Positions 1 through 12,685 of a stretch of 64,000 bases of DNA are shown one piece after another. How positions within the stretch are numbered: the first letter of the stretch is position 1; every line of letters starts with the position of its first letter. The position numbers and the translations under genes were made by a program. The notes beneath the pieces were generated by a model. It saw only the letters and a list, made by a program, of their open reading frames with translations. It had not been told where the DNA came from and ran no database searches. This DNA is from Siphonodentalium dalli (taxonomy: Eukaryota > Mollusca > Scaphopoda > Gadilida > Siphonodentaliidae): assembly GCA_032622095.1 (NCBI GenBank), contig CP136066.1:184486716-184550715 (forward strand), written 5' to 3'.

Positions 1-360
1 TTTGGGTTTAAATTTTTTTGGGTATGCTTAAGCATGTTATAGCGAATTTAAAAACAAACTGGATAAAACCTTAGGGGCATGTTTTAACTCAACTATCACC
101 AAGTATTCATAGTAATAATTTTGATGCCCATGAAAAATGTAAGATTCCCTGGCACTAAACCTACAAAATAAGTCTGTTAAAGAATATAAGAAAAAATTGT
201 TAAAATTGTAAAAAATAATAACAAATGATGATAAATTGTTACACCAATGCATTCTCTTATATATGCGAGGCGACTTATGGTCGACTCGCATATATAAGAG
301 AATGCATTGGCACAGGGTATATGGGTTGATACAAAAATCAAACCTGGCACTGAAAGGGTT
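1..360. repeat. Degenerate TTAA-type palindromic MITE copy
   Basis: A near-perfect palindrome of about 70 bp at 243-312 (arms around GCATTCTCTTATATATGCGA) is the core of the family seen intact at 5470-5789 and 14417-14798. A GGGTTAA right end is at about 357-362. The left end is not clear and may be near 83-88. Confidence 0.5.
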
Positions 361-860
361 AAACACCATAGCTAAATCAGCAAGACCAACCAATATCGTA
401 GCATTATTGAAAGACTTGGTCGGTACGGAAAGCGCTGTCTCTGTTTCAATAATTTTATGTTTCATCTTTTAAAATACATTCCTGACATTCAGGTATTGTG
501 CTTTTGTTTTAAAACTGTTCATACATCTCTCATAATGTTAATTTTTAACTGAAAATTTATAATTGTAGATAGCTTCTTGCTTTGAGACAAACTCCTAGCA
601 GCTATTTTATACTTATCCCATTCACAGGCCCGTGGGGATAAATACCAATATATACTATACCAGTGACAAGGTTCACAAGTCCGATTTTGGGAAAAAACAC
701 ACCATCTATCATATTGCTCATAGATTTTCAATTCTGATAACTGAAGCAGTATTTCTAAAAATGTTGTTGTTGTTGGAATCTGATTATATGGGGACCATCG
801 AATCGGATTGAGTACCGTTAAGTGTTATATAACAGGAGGTATACAATTCAAACCTTGAAA
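361..860. other. No gene seen
   Basis: AT-rich sequence with only short open frames and no motif I recognise. Confidence 0.5.
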
Positions 861-1365
861 TAGTGTCCGTCATTTGCAGAATGAGGTTCCCAGAGGGTGA
901 ATTTAGTGATGCTACCCCGGGGTAGCATCACTAAATTCACCCTCTGGAGACCTCATTCTGCAAATGACAGACACCCTATTTCAAGGCTTGATCCTGCAGT
1001 GGGCTAGCATCACCAAATTCACTCTCTGGGAATCTCATTCTGTTTAGACCTCAACTACTATGGTAGACCTAGTATCAGATTGAAGTCCCAATTTGAAGTT
1101 GCTGATGTTCACCCATTTTCAACATCACCCATTTAGTCACCTCAATTATGCATTTTATCTTCTACGAATTAAGGGATATAGAAACTGAACAGAAAGGAAA
1201 AAGTTACTAAAAACAATGTTAATTTGATACTATAGATACTTCCCAGAAGATGAGGCCTAAGCAGAAAGGTCCCCAGAGGGTGAATTTGTTGAAGCTTAGC
1301 CTGCCGTGTGGGATAGCATCACTAAATTCACCCTTTCGAGACCTCAGTCTGCAAATGACGAGACA
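861..1365. repeat. Dumbbell repeat with two palindromic ends
   Basis: Palindromes around GAATGAGGT(T/C)CCCAGAGGGT occur at about 873-955, with a partial arm near 1000-1040, and again at 1250-1355, with a spacer between. The same architecture recurs at 3151-3545, 17690-18000, 42660-42995 and 60675-60975. Confidence 0.7.
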
Positions 1366-1975
1366 CACTATTTCCAAATTTTTTTTTTATTCAATCAAGT
1401 TTTGCCAGTTGAGATGCTATGGAGGTTTACTCCGATCTTTTAGTCAACGTTCATGGCATTTTAGTGATACTACATTTTTTTAAAATATATGGTTATGACA
1501 GAATTCATGCTGTTTTTGCTCATTAATATAAAATATAAAAACTAAATTTCTCATATGTTAATGTTTGAATCGTAAAATGTCAGAGTTGCACAGTAGCATT
1601 TTATTATTTATTATTAATGCTTTATTTTTTAGGTCCCTTTTTTAATTGATTTATAATAAATTTCTAGATTCTCATCTGACACAGTCTTTGGAAAATTGGG
1701 ATGTGCTGGCAAAATTTCTTTCTTATATTTTAATCTAACATAAATGGTCATGATAAGTTCTAGAAATTGAAGTAATATCCTACCTTATACAATACAACGT
1801 TGTTATAAATAAATTGCCCTAATTGATCAAAATAGACTGATTAATGGGTCATTGAAATATATGTAGAAGGCCTTGATAACAAAATAAGATATTTTGATGA
1901 GTAGACCAAAATTAGGATCGGGAGGGGATGAGAATCTATTTTTATAAGCCCTTTTTAAAATAAATGGGCATATTA
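1366..1975. other. No gene seen
   Basis: AT-rich, with many stops in all frames. Confidence 0.5.
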
Positions 1976-2145
1976 CAGTAATGCCCTAAATAATCGACTC
2001 CTTAACCACAGCAGAATTATGGGTAACTTTTCAGGATTTAGTCGGAAATATGGTTTGTTGCCATTCATCGGAAAGCTCTTGGTGAGAATGGCTTTACGAT
2101 GAATGGCAACAAGCCATATTTCCAACTAAAGCCTCAAAAGTTACG
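1976..2145. mobile_element. Foldback MITE (CAGTAATGCCC family), right end missing
   Basis: The left end CAGTAATGCCCTAAATAATC follows a TA. The element folds back on itself, but similarity stops in the right arm before the terminal TTAGGGCATTACTG. Confidence 0.75.
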
Positions 2146-3150
2146 TTTGGTTTCCGGATGATAACTTTAGATGTCTGAACTGAATGGCATGAAATTTACT
2201 AGCACAAAATACAGGTTAAGTTCGAATACGAGTTCCGTCTGCCAATTTTCACAAGAGTTATGGCCCTTTGTTGGAATTACCACGGGCATATTTTGTTCTT
2301 GTTTTATATTGTATTGTAGGTTATGTGTCATAAATATGTAATATTTTGGAAAGTCTTTTTAAAATATCAACTATAGGGAGCACAAGAATTTATATCGAGT
2401 ATAGAGAACATTTGTTTTGTTTGTTAAATCATCAAGAAAAAACCCATTGTGTTAACACACATTTTCACCAAAAATTTTGAATTTTTTTCTCGTTCTGACA
2501 GCTGTCTAACCGAACATTCTAATAGTCGCTCTGTTAGATAGTACTAATTCTACATTGAGTATATCTTACATCTGAGCTTGTTTTCATCTTTCACATCTCA
2601 TCTTATCCATACTTTTTCTCAATACTTGAATCATATTTTCGTTCATGAGAATATCAAATAAGCGAAGCCTTATTTGTACTTTTTTTTCTGAGTTATAAAT
2701 GTTATTCAAAAGGACTAAAAGTCCAAATTTTATGAGCCTCATGTCATACACATGTATACCATTCCCATTCCGTTATATTCACATAATGATGACATGCATG
2801 TATTGCCCTCATAATTCAATGAAATAACTTGAAAGCAGTCTCATTCCACACCAGCAGTGTTGCCATGCACTTTTGAGATCACTATTGTATTACTAATTTG
2901 GAGACATGAAGTCGATATTTACTTTAGTAACTATGGCGTAATATGTCTCGGCAACATCAATATCAGCTTGAAAATATGGTGTCTGAAACTGAAAGCAGAT
3001 ATATTTCAATCGTAAATCCATTTTAAATGCGAAATATGCGCGGTGATGTCATACTGCGGGGATTGCATGGGAAAGCTATTTATAGCCGTGGTAATGGACA
3101 GAGCATTGAAATGTTTCAGACTAATGCATAGCAAGATGTTCATTTTCAAG
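2146..3150. other. No gene seen
   Basis: Unassigned AT-rich DNA with no long frame, splice-bounded coding segment or clear terminal repeats. Confidence 0.5.
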
Positions 3151-3545
3151 AGGTCCCCAGAGAGTGAATTTAGTGACGCTATCCCCCATAGCGGGCTAGC
3201 ATCACCAAATTCACCCTCTGGGGACCTCATTCTGCTATGGGAGACATAGACTCAAATTGAAGTTACCAAATGTTCAATATTGGGATGTACACCCATTGTG
3301 AACCTCAATTATGCAAAGTGTCGTCTGCCAATTTGGGATATTATAGAGAGACTAAACTAAAAAAGAAATAGAATCAATGTGAAGAAGTTTCTACAAAAAT
3401 TTGATAATAAAGAAACTTTCCAGATAAGATGAGGTCCAAGCAGAATGAGGTCCCCAGAGGGTGAATTTGGTGATCCTAGCCCGCTATGCAGGATAGCGTA
3501 ACTAAATTCACCCTCTGGGGACCTCATTCTGCAAAGCAGGCACAC
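3151..3545. repeat. Dumbbell repeat, best-preserved copy
   Basis: Two palindromes of about 90 bp (3151-3236 and 3442-3535) flank a spacer of about 200 bp. Each contains CCCCAGAGGGTGAATTT and its inverse. Confidence 0.75.
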
Positions 3546-3669
3546 TAAACTCAGGCGTAATGCCTAGCTTGTTCAATAATCTGTATTTTAATTGGGCTGA
3601 GTGAAATCATGCTTCTCAGACCAGCTCTCGCATGGGGGAGGAAAAGTGACTCTTCTGCATAACATTCTG

Positions 3670-3797
3670 CAGTAATGCCATAAATAATCGACTCCTTAAC
3701 CACAGCAGAATTATGGGTAACTTTTCAGGATTTATTCGGAAATATGGCTTGTTGCCATTTGCTGTGGTTAAGGAGTCGATTATTTAGGGCATTACTG
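3670..3797. mobile_element. Foldback MITE, CAGTAATGCC family, internally deleted
   Basis: It starts CAGTAATGCCATAAATAATC and ends GATTATTTAGGGCATTACTG, with TA following. The inverse arm is shortened. Confidence 0.75.
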
Positions 3798-3951
3798 TAC
3801 GTGTAATAGATATGCTCAGGCCTGAGAATAATGACCCGGACATTTGTAAAATGAGGTCCCCAGAAGGTGTATTTAGTGATGCTAGCCCGCTGTGAATTCA
3901 TCCAAGAGCTGTGGACCACATACTGCATGGGAGACCAAGACACAGCTTTAA

Positions 3952-4223
3952 AGGGGTACTGTACACTAATTCCAACCATTATGGGACCATCTTCTATTAT
4001 ACTCAATAGTATATATGCAACAAATGAATGAATTCGTGCCAGGTATTAGTGCAAAATGCACTCATGTGCTCTATGAACGATACAAACATAAAGCACATAC
4101 ATGTATTTTACACTCATCCATGGCTCAAATTCATATATTTGTTGCATATATTCTGTTGAGTATAAAAGGAGATGTTCCCTTAAATGGCCGGTTTTCGGGT
4201 ACAGCCCCCCCCCCCCCCCCCCT
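3952..4223. mobile_element. TTAA-type inverted-repeat element ending in a C run
   Basis: A TTAA at 3948-3951 precedes AGGGGTACTGTACAC, and the inner arms contain matching TATACTCAA/TTGAGTATA segments. The right end is GTACAG followed by an 18-base C run and CTTTAG, so the TTAA on that side has mutated. Related to 5328-5887. Confidence 0.6.
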
Positions 4224-4349
4224 TTAGTGATGGGCACTCATTGGATACCTCGATTATGTATTGTCTGTCAATTTGGGGATACAGAGAAACAAAACAAAAA
4301 ATAAAAAGAAACTTTCTAAAGAAACTAAAATTAATTTGTTTTAGTTATA

Positions 4350-4760
4350 CCCCCCCCCCCCCCCCCATCCCAAAAGATGCTGTCCGTCCGCTCATATATC
4401 TCAACCATGGGTGATCGCATCTCAATGAAATTTGGTATGCAGGTTTGTCATTAGGAGGGCTTTCAAAAGAGTGTTCATTGACGTTGTTCACATTTTCCAT
4501 TCAAAAGTTATCCTCCTTTGTTTATTTGAAAATTTTGGATTTCTGTCTCTCTGCTCATATATCTCAACCCCTGGCTTAGCGGATCTCGATGAAATGATAC
4601 TGGATTACTGTCTGTCTGTCCATCTGCTCATATATCTCAACCATGGGCGATAGGATCTCAATGAAATTTGGTATGCAGGTTTGTCATCGGGAGGGCTTTC
4701 AAAAGAGAGTTCATTGACGTCATTTACATTTTCCGTTTAAGAGTTGGATTTTCGTCCATC
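4350..4760. repeat. C run followed by a diverged tandem repeat
   Basis: After a C run at about 4351-4366, the segment CTCATATATCTCAACCATGGG and about 110 bases after it occur at about 4391 and 4623, with a diverged middle copy near 4554. Short frames here are repeat-derived. Confidence 0.65.
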
Positions 4761-4904
4761 GTTTGTTAGAATTGTCAAGTAATTTGTTCATTCATCACAC
4801 ATTATTTTTCACAATTTGGTTCTGACCTGCCCATATTTAAATTTTCACCGTTGGGGTATCCCTCTTGTTTGATATGAACTTCAAAGAAGAACTTCAAAGA
4901 TTCC

Positions 4905-5020
4905 TCCAGGGAAGATGAGGTCCAATCAGAATGAGGTGCCTAGAGGTGTATTTAGTGATGCTACTCTGCACAGGGGCTAGTTTCACTAAATTCACCTTCT
5001 GGGCACCTCATTCTGCAAAT
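4905..5020. repeat. Single palindromic end of the dumbbell repeat
   Basis: Diverged inverted copies of GAATGAGGTGCC...GGCACCTCATTC. Confidence 0.65.
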
Positions 5021-5327
5021 GTCCAGCACCAAATTTTCAGGCCTGTTGGCGGTAATTTTAAATAGGTTCTTTAAACTGCTAACTGAATCATTTTTCAAAA
5101 TTTCAACTTCAACATACCTGATGTCTCCCTTATGACAGCCGAAAATGTTGAAGGGAATAACTTGCAAGCTGGTGTCCAGTCTTATCAGGCCTCGTGCAGA
5201 TAGCAGAATGTACATGGGTAAGGGGAAACATGTCATTTGGAGTGAAATAGCTTCAGATTGTCTAGTCAGTATTAATTCATGTAACTTGACTGTACAATGT
5301 TGATGCTTAAAAAGTGATGCATGTTAA

Positions 5328-5887
5328 AGGGCTACTGTACATTAATCCAACCATTTATTGGACCATCTCCTTTTATACTCAACAGAATATTGAGTCATAA
5401 ACTCATTTTCATTGTAATTACTATGTTGTTTACATCGTTCATAGAGCACATGAGTCTATTTAGCATTAACCCTTTACCCAACAGAAGGGCCCTGTGCCAA
5501 TGCATTCTCTTATATATGCGAGTCGACCATAGGTCGCCTCGCATATATAAGAGAATGCATTGGCATTGGCATTTTTTTTAGGCCAATGCATTCTCTTATA
5601 TATGCGAGGCGACCTATGGTCGACTCGCATATATAAGAGAATGCATTGGCACAGGGCATAACTGTAACTATCACAATGTGGTCAAGGAGCCGGTTCCAAT
5701 GATATCCATATTTGTATGGTTCTATTGAGACAGACCGAAGATATTTTAGGCTGTTGAAGCTTTATTTGGCCGGTTTGTTGGGTAAAGGGTTAACCCATGG
5801 CTCAAACTCATTCATTTGTCACATATTTTCTATTGAGTATAAAAGAGATGGTCCCATAAATGGCCGGATTTAGTGTACAGTCCCCCT
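5328..5887. mobile_element. TTAA-flanked inverted-repeat element (outer)
   Basis: TTAA is at 5324-5327 and 5888-5891. The ends are AGGGCTACTGTACATTAATC and GTGTACAGTCCCCCT, with long imperfect inverted arms of about 65 bp. A TTAA target is the piggyBac (or Kolobok) signature. The element was later interrupted by the MITE at 5470-5789. Confidence 0.75.
5470..5789. mobile_element. piggyBac-like MITE with two 68-bp palindromes (nested)
   Basis: TTAA is present on both sides (5466-5469 and 5790-5793). Terminal repeats are CCCTTTACCCAACA and its inverse. Inside are two tandem near-perfect palindromes at about 5497-5565 and 5583-5652 that could form cruciforms. Confidence 0.85.
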
Positions 5888-7552
5888 TTAAGTTCAATCT
5901 CTGTATTTTTGTATAAATTGTATCCTCAGAAGTACTATATTTATATGCTGTAAAGTTTGTAATTATTGATAATATATAAAATACGAACCCTGCGTCTTAT
6001 ATTTCTCAACAATGGGACGATTTGAAATCAAATTTGTGAAGATATTAACAGAGTCAGTCTGGGACTTTTGAATCCAGAGAGTAGAATTAAGAATACAGCA
6101 ATGTGAAGTTCGTTGGTCAAATTTTTCACTACCCATGTTTAATATGGGTTGATGCGGTCACAGAATGAAACGAGTGATGTCACATGAATCACCAAGTTAA
6201 CACTCTCTATACTAAGTGGATTCCTTCATTCACTTATGAAAGTATATATTGGAATTGGTATATTATTCATTTGGAAGGGGTGTTCAAGTATAAATAAGCA
6301 AAACGACTAATAACTAAAGTTGAGAAATAGAGGATTTCTAATGAGTCGTAATTCTATCCAAAATTTATTTGTGCGCTAAATTTGCTTCAAGCCGAGTTTT
6401 GGCATGGCTTAAATAGAATTTAGTGGATGAGGTTAATAACTTTCATGTAGAATTGTGATGAATGTGAGATCCTTTTTATCAGCACATTTTAGCAAGGAAA
6501 AACAATCTCGAAATGGCTGGGGATAAAAAAAATTAATATTGATTTCCTTATCGCAACCAGAGTAATTAAATAGTTCCGTGTCATCTCATGTTGACAAATT
6601 TGTTCAACCACCCTTATTTTAACATGATAATATTGATCAATATCATTACACAAGTTCTTACATTATGGCTCGTGCCGATAATATACGCGTGTCTTACTAA
6701 AAAATATGAGGTTTGGTTAGGGGCTAATAATGTGATAAAATAAGTTCACAAGCGACCACGCGGAAATACTCAGCAGTGAGTATACATTACATTTGACTCG
6801 CTGCACATGTGAGCGTCATGAATCTGTGTTGGATAGTCCCTGATAATAATTTGCCAACATCGGGGAGTTTGATTGGCATTATGATTAATGGTTTGTATTG
6901 TCAAGTCTATGTTGGGTCACATTTCAAGGTTGGTAAATTGTGGAAATACATGCTCTTTTCATTTGGGATTTCACTTTCAGAATTTTGATTTCTAATAAAG
7001 TTACACATACCTTATATACGGTCAGTGAAAACGCCCCTACATTCTAATCCGTCGGTCGCTACGTGCAGGCCTACAAGACGATCTGGATGATGGATTGCCC
7101 AAAAACATGACATTAGGATACACTGGCAATGCAGTTTTGCTTGTGTGCAATAGAAAAGCCTCATAAATCTCGACGCTTTTGTCATTATTTAACCTCTTCG
7201 CTGCTAAATGACGTTAAGACGTCGTGTGCTGGGCTGTTGACATTATTGGCATTTTCCAGTGGGAAAATGTAACGGGAATATCACAAGAACCATAAAACTG
7301 ACTCAGTTGAAAGAATGCTATTATCGTTAACAATCGTGAAACATCATACACTTTTTGAAACTTCGAGATAGTTATTCCGATGCACCAATGTTCCAGTTAA
7401 GTATAATGACCTGCTAGTGTGCTGAAGTTGGTCCGTAGTAACTACAGACCACATAGCGTGCACTTTTATGTCCATAATAGTTAGACGTCATAGCAGCAAA
7501 AGGTTAAAACTGAAATTATACAACTTCACCCATGTGAAGAATGCATCATAGG
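5888..7552. other. No gene seen
   Basis: Mostly unique AT-rich DNA with no splice-bounded coding segment or terminal-repeat pair. Confidence 0.45.
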
Positions 7553-8736
7553 CAGGGATCGCGCTGTCACTTGCCAATGGCAAAAAATATTTTCATTTGG
7601 CAAGTCACTTTTTAATTGCTCAAATAAAGTTGAAAATTATCGGTCAATCAATACCATTCATTTTAGGAAACTATTACAATATAATTGTATTGGTGGTGTT
7701 TTATATGGTTTCGGAAAAGCTAACACCTCCAATAAGATGCAGTTAATCAGGTAACATTCAGTGGCGGGTCAAAAAAATTTGAAAAGGGGGGGGGGGGGGG
7801 GCGCCATGTACATGTATTATTGTATATATGATCATCCGAGCTGTGAAGCGGTGAGTGGGAGAACACGAGAGGGGGGTTTAACCCCCCTTTCATAGGTGGG
7901 GATCCGTGGGACCTCCCCCGGGAAATTTTGCGTATACTACATTCAAAACGACGCGTTTTCCTGTGTTCTGGGCCCAGTTTATATTGTTTTATATTAGGTC
8001 TATGTGGAACGAATGAAAATAACATTCAGTACAATTACGGTTTACTATGGAGGGTTAGTTATGGAAGATCAAAGCTAAGTGAACTTATCTTCTGAAAGTC
8101 GGTGCAAATGTGAATTATCTGGGCGACATGATTTAATTTGGCGCGCCGGACATTGCCCATGGAATAAGCCCCCCGGTCGCCTGTGGTTTGGGCTGGTGCA
8201 TGGGAGAATATTTTGTAATTCAGAATGAATAATCGCAAAATCATGGCTTCTGGACAGTACCAGAATAGAAGTGTTTCGGCTGGTAATACAATGCATTTAT
8301 CCAACCACTTAATTCCTCCATTGATCATGCTGATTTTTTCAGTTTTACTTCTAATAGCCATCAGTTTCATGATACACCAGCAAAAAATAAGTCATCAATA
8401 CAAGCCAAACACGGGTGGTCCGATCACACTCCAATCACGTACTCGTTTTATTAGTATAAACACAGTTTTCACCAAAAAATATCTGACACCGAACTGAAGA
8501 TTAATATCTGTTGTGTAAATGTTTGGGTTATGAATAAATATATGTTCAGTCAATCAACTGACTAATGACGATAACGACGCATGGAAACCGATGATTTGAA
8601 GGACTCGTGACTATTTTGTATTAAGCAATGGCAGATGCGTATTTGTCGTGACCTAAAGATGTCTTGTTATCACACATTTGGTGATCGGTTTATTGTTTAT
8701 GATAAACCACAATAGAGATGCATGCAAGCATAACTA

Positions 8737-10127
8737 CTGTTATGCCCTAAGTAAATGACCCATTAACTGCAGTTATAATCCGTTTATAACTGCGGTTAAA
8801 CCGTAACGCAGTTATTTTCCGTAACTGCGGTGGCATCGCAGTTACATTACTGCGGTTAATAAACCTTAACTGCGGTTACACCGCTCTTAAACGTTAACCT
8901 TCTGGTATTTGAATATTTAATGGGAAAGGAAGGGGTACTACCCATGCATCTACCAGTGTATGTTATCATTTTGTGTTTTTGGCGATCACGGCAAAGTGGT
9001 AACTTCATAATCGACCAGGAGTTGATTGTATGTTTTTTTTTATCACCATCGGTACTCAACACGATATATTTTATCTTTTAATCCCGACTTGTTGAAAACT
9101 GTATAATTTTGACGATTATGTTCTAGTATACGTCCATTGTTCGGCTTGTGAAAAAATACATGCTTATGTTTGAAGCAAAGTAGAGTGCTGAATTTAATAC
9201 TACCGGTAGTAAGTCCATACGCAATTCGCGAATCTAGCTGGCGTGTCACGTTTGTAGTTAATTATGATTATATAGCAACGAATGCAAGATCGGAAAACTT
9301 AAATATCGGTTTCAGATATCCGAATAATGCCCGATGTTTGAAGAGTGCGGTTGTTCCGTTTAAACGCATTTTGTGACTGTATTGTTTCTCTCACTTTACA
9401 TTTATGATGCATGTGTGGGACTCTAACCCCCACTTTATATTATTATATAATTATCCACTCGAATCCGTTTGAAATTCAGTGGCCGTTTGAATGCATTTTT
9501 TCCGTTTTGCAGTTCCATTTTAAACGCGTTTTCCTTACATTGAAAGTGACCGGCACTCATCAGCCAAATTGTCAAATAATTATATATAATTATGTAAATA
9601 TTTATTTTATCGATGGTTAAAGTCGAAAATGGGCCGCAAGGATTCCGATTACCCGTCGGGGTTAACCCAACTGTTATTTTCACCAAAAGGCTACTATAAA
9701 GTATACAACATTATAATAAAAAGAAATCCAAAAATAAATAAAACGCACAAAAACACTTTTATTTTTTCACACCATACATCACAATCTTCCGTTTACCCAA
9801 AACATAAAATATTGGTATATGAATGTCTGTTCTATTTATCCAAAATAAATAAACAAAAAATATTGATATTGAAAGGGACACTGGCATGTTATTTGTTCTA
9901 ACTTGTCTAACGAGCATGGCAACTAAAACATGACACGCCATATGGTATCTGTTCCATTAAGAGTGACACATACCGGTTTAACCGCGACGTATCCGTTTTA
10001 ACCGCACAATTTATTTGGTTCTCTTGCGTTTTAAACGCATCCTATAACCGCGGTTAGGTTAAAACGGAACGCAGTTAAACTGGGGTGCCACTTCAGTTAG
10101 ATGGGCCATTTACTTAGGGCATAACAG
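8737..10127. mobile_element. TA-flanked element with subterminal AACTGCGGTTA arrays (nested)
   Basis: The ends CTGTTATGCCCTAAGTAAATG and CATTTACTTAGGGCATAACAG are inverted repeats flanked by TA. Subterminal regions (8768-8885 and 9965-10085) hold many copies of TAACTGCGG / CCGCAGTTA-like motifs. No transposase is seen. Confidence 0.8.
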
Positions 10128-10374
10128 TATTAACTAACTGCTTTCCTATCAATATCAAACGTTGTTCAAACCGCAAGTGTCGAAACATAAAACTCAAATC
10201 AAGGTTGCAGAAAATGATACTATTAGGGATAACATTTGGCAAATTCTAATACAATTTGGTACAAGCAGTCGCAGACGGGGGTATCCCCCGCCGAATTGTG
10301 CAGTTGGGGAAGTGCATTCTCAATAATGTTTGCGTTCTCAGTATGTGCTAAACAAGAGGTGGGATTTTGTCAAA

Positions 10375-10930
10375 AAGCCTGGCTTGCGAACTCATTTTAG
10401 GTACTGACATTTGTGGAAAATAGCCATGTGACATCATCCATTTTCACCAAACATAATAAACAAAGTCCAATAACTCTGCTGAAAATATCCGGCCGGACCT
10501 GGTTTGCGAACTCGATCTAGATACTGGTCATGTGAACTCATATACCAAAAATCTTTTAAATCCGTTGACATTTGTGGAAATGAGCTGTGACGTCGTCCAT
10601 TTGCACACAAAAAAATAAACCAAGCCCAATAAGTCCGTTTAAAATATCCGGGCGGACCTGGTTTGCGAACTCGTTCTAGATACTGGTCAAGTGAACTCGT
10701 ATACCAAATATCTTTGAAATCTGTTCAGATTAGTGGAAATGAGCCCTGTGACGTCGTCTATTTGGTAAATTCGACAAAAATAATAAACAAAGTCCAATAA
10801 CTCCGGTAAAAATATCCGGCTGGACATGGCTTGAGAACTCTTTCTAGGTAGTGGTCAGGTGAACTCATATACCAAAAATCTTTGAAATCCTTTGTTCAAG
10901 TTATGACTCTTACAAATTCGGGACGGAAGG
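10375..10930. repeat. Tandem array, about 165-bp unit, 3-4 copies
   Basis: Units begin CCTGG(C/T)TTGCGAACTC at about 10379, 10498, 10666 and (diverged) 10825, and contain GTGACGTCGTCCATTT. They lie inside the hAT element, near its right end. Confidence 0.7.
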
Positions 10931-11016
10931 ACTGACAGACGGACGGAACCCATTACTATATCATAAAAAAATATTTTCATTTGGCAAAAGTAAATTTCGG
11001 TCCAGTGCGGACCCTG

Positions 11017-11493
11017 ATCATAGGTACTTTATTCGTCCAGAACAAATCCTCAATAAACAAACAAGAATGATTTTGCCAACAGGAGTCATTATTTAATTTC
11101 TAAGAAATAATGACATTGTATCTTCATTTATATAAAACAAAATATTGATTTACCTGCGTTGGGTATCTACTTGTTTTAAAGGGACCCAAGGCACTCGCAG
11201 ATGGTAAATGTGCAAAATAAGTCTTTTAACATCACCATTAAGCAGAACGTGGATAAATGGATCAACTTTGTTACATGGATATGTCAACAAACATTGCTAA
11301 TTGTGTAGTAAGTTCAAATATTTTAGGTCTGAATATATCTCAGAATATTTGTTCAATGCTTTAATTGACCTTTTACCAATGCTTATTGTCAAGTTTTGAT
11401 TATATCGATAATTCCACTGTACAGTAATGTTTACATAAATAACAATGGTTTTGACATGCAAAATCTCTTATTGGGCAGGTTTTTTTTAATTAA
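11017..11493. other. No gene seen
   Basis: AT-rich unassigned sequence between two elements. Confidence 0.45.
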
Positions 11494-11712
11494 AGGTACT
11501 CAATCCAATCAGACGCTCCTAATTACTATTTCTTTGGCTTCGGAGGTATTTGATTCGAGTCGAGGAACCCACCCATCAAAGCTCAGATTGAAATAACAAA
11601 CTAAAAAAATCGATATCTGATCAATCTGAGCTTTGATTGGTAGGTTCCTCGACTCGATTCAAATATGCCAAAGAAATAGTAATTTAGGAGCGTCTGATTG
11701 GATTGAGTACCT
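11494..11712. mobile_element. TTAA-flanked foldback MITE, 219 bp
   Basis: TTAA at 11490-11493 and 11713-11716 bounds long inverted arms that begin AGGTACTCAATCCAATCAGA. The arms are nearly full length, with a short central loop. Confidence 0.85.
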
Positions 11713-11940
11713 TTAAATAATGTAAATATGATTAGACCATCAAACTATTTTGTCATATACTTGTTCATGTTGTTGACAGTTATTTTACGGACTGATGTTA
11801 TTTCACATGAATCCACTTCAAAGTCCTTCAGACCCCTTCTATACCAAATGGATTCTCCCACCAAGTTAACAAGGGTTGCGCATCAAATATGGCTTGGTTG
11901 AGTTTTCTGCCAATATGAGTGCATCTGCCTGACTGAGAAT

Positions 11941-12340
11941 CATTAATGAAAGTGTCAATGACACTGTAGCTCAACTTGGAAAGGGAATACTTTCATGTGT
12001 TACAGTCAATGGAGTGATAAGGGATGCGTAAAGTTGAAATGTCTAAGTAAATGATGAGGGAAGTGGACTGTCGGGTGTGCCAGCGGATTTAGTCATGCAG
12101 AGTAAAATCCAAGATGGCTGCCAGCGGACATATTTTATGGCCGAATGACCCCCAAAATGACTTGTTCGCATCTACATGTCAATGTTAACAGCGATGACAC
12201 ATTTCATGATGATCCAACCAAAGAGTAAAATCCAAGATGGCGGCCATGTTTTATGCCCCCAAAATGACTCATTCCCATCTACATGTCATTGTTAACATCC
12301 ACGACAAATCGCATTAAAGGTCGATTTAGAAATCGGTCTC
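11941..12340 (-). repeat. Fragment of the AGCTCAACTT satellite-bearing element, reverse orientation
   Basis: It contains the terminus AGCTCAACTTGG and two diverged units with CCAAGATGG(C)(T/C)GCC, inverse to the array at 46339-47954. The homology continues outward through AGTGTCATTGACACT, as at 47957. Confidence 0.75.
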
Positions 12341-12550
12341 AGCCCAAACACTTCAGTATATGTCAATTATTAGGACCAAACAACATGGCGAAGTTTGCAA
12401 ATATATTCATTGCAAATCACATCATTCAATAATAGCATAGAACAAGTGCACCGCACAGAGTATCCCCAACAAAGGTGGCTTTCTGCGGAGGTTTCTTAAT
12501 TGGACATATTTTACACTCCAAGGACCAACTCCAGAAAAGTGTCATTTGCA

Positions 12551-12685
12551 AAATGAGGTCCCCAGAGGGTGAATTTAGTGATGCTACCCCATCACCAAAT
12601 TCACCCTCTGGGGGACCTCATTCTGCTTACACCTCAGCAGAATGAGGTCCCCAGAGGGTGAATTTGGTGATGCTAGCCTACTTTA
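12551..12685. repeat. Dumbbell repeat fragment
   Basis: Palindrome of about 70 bp around CCCCAGAGGGTGAATTT plus the start of a second copy. Confidence 0.7.

Larger units (their letters stand above)
7553..11016. mobile_element. hAT-type element, 3.46 kb, with nested insertion
   Basis: The ends CAGGGATCGCGCTG and CAGTGCGGACCCTG are imperfect inverted repeats, flanked by the perfect 8-bp duplication ATCATAGG (7545-7552 and 11017-11024). CAG...CTG ends with 8-bp duplications are the hAT hallmark. No transposase frame is present, so it is non-autonomous. It contains a poly-G tract at about 7787-7801, a nested element at 8737-10127 and a tandem array at about 10375-10930. Confidence 0.88.

Noticed and set aside
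4046-4414. Overlapping frames with poly-proline or poly-glycine runs
   Set aside because: They are translations of C/G homopolymer tracts at the end of a repeat element; no coding character.
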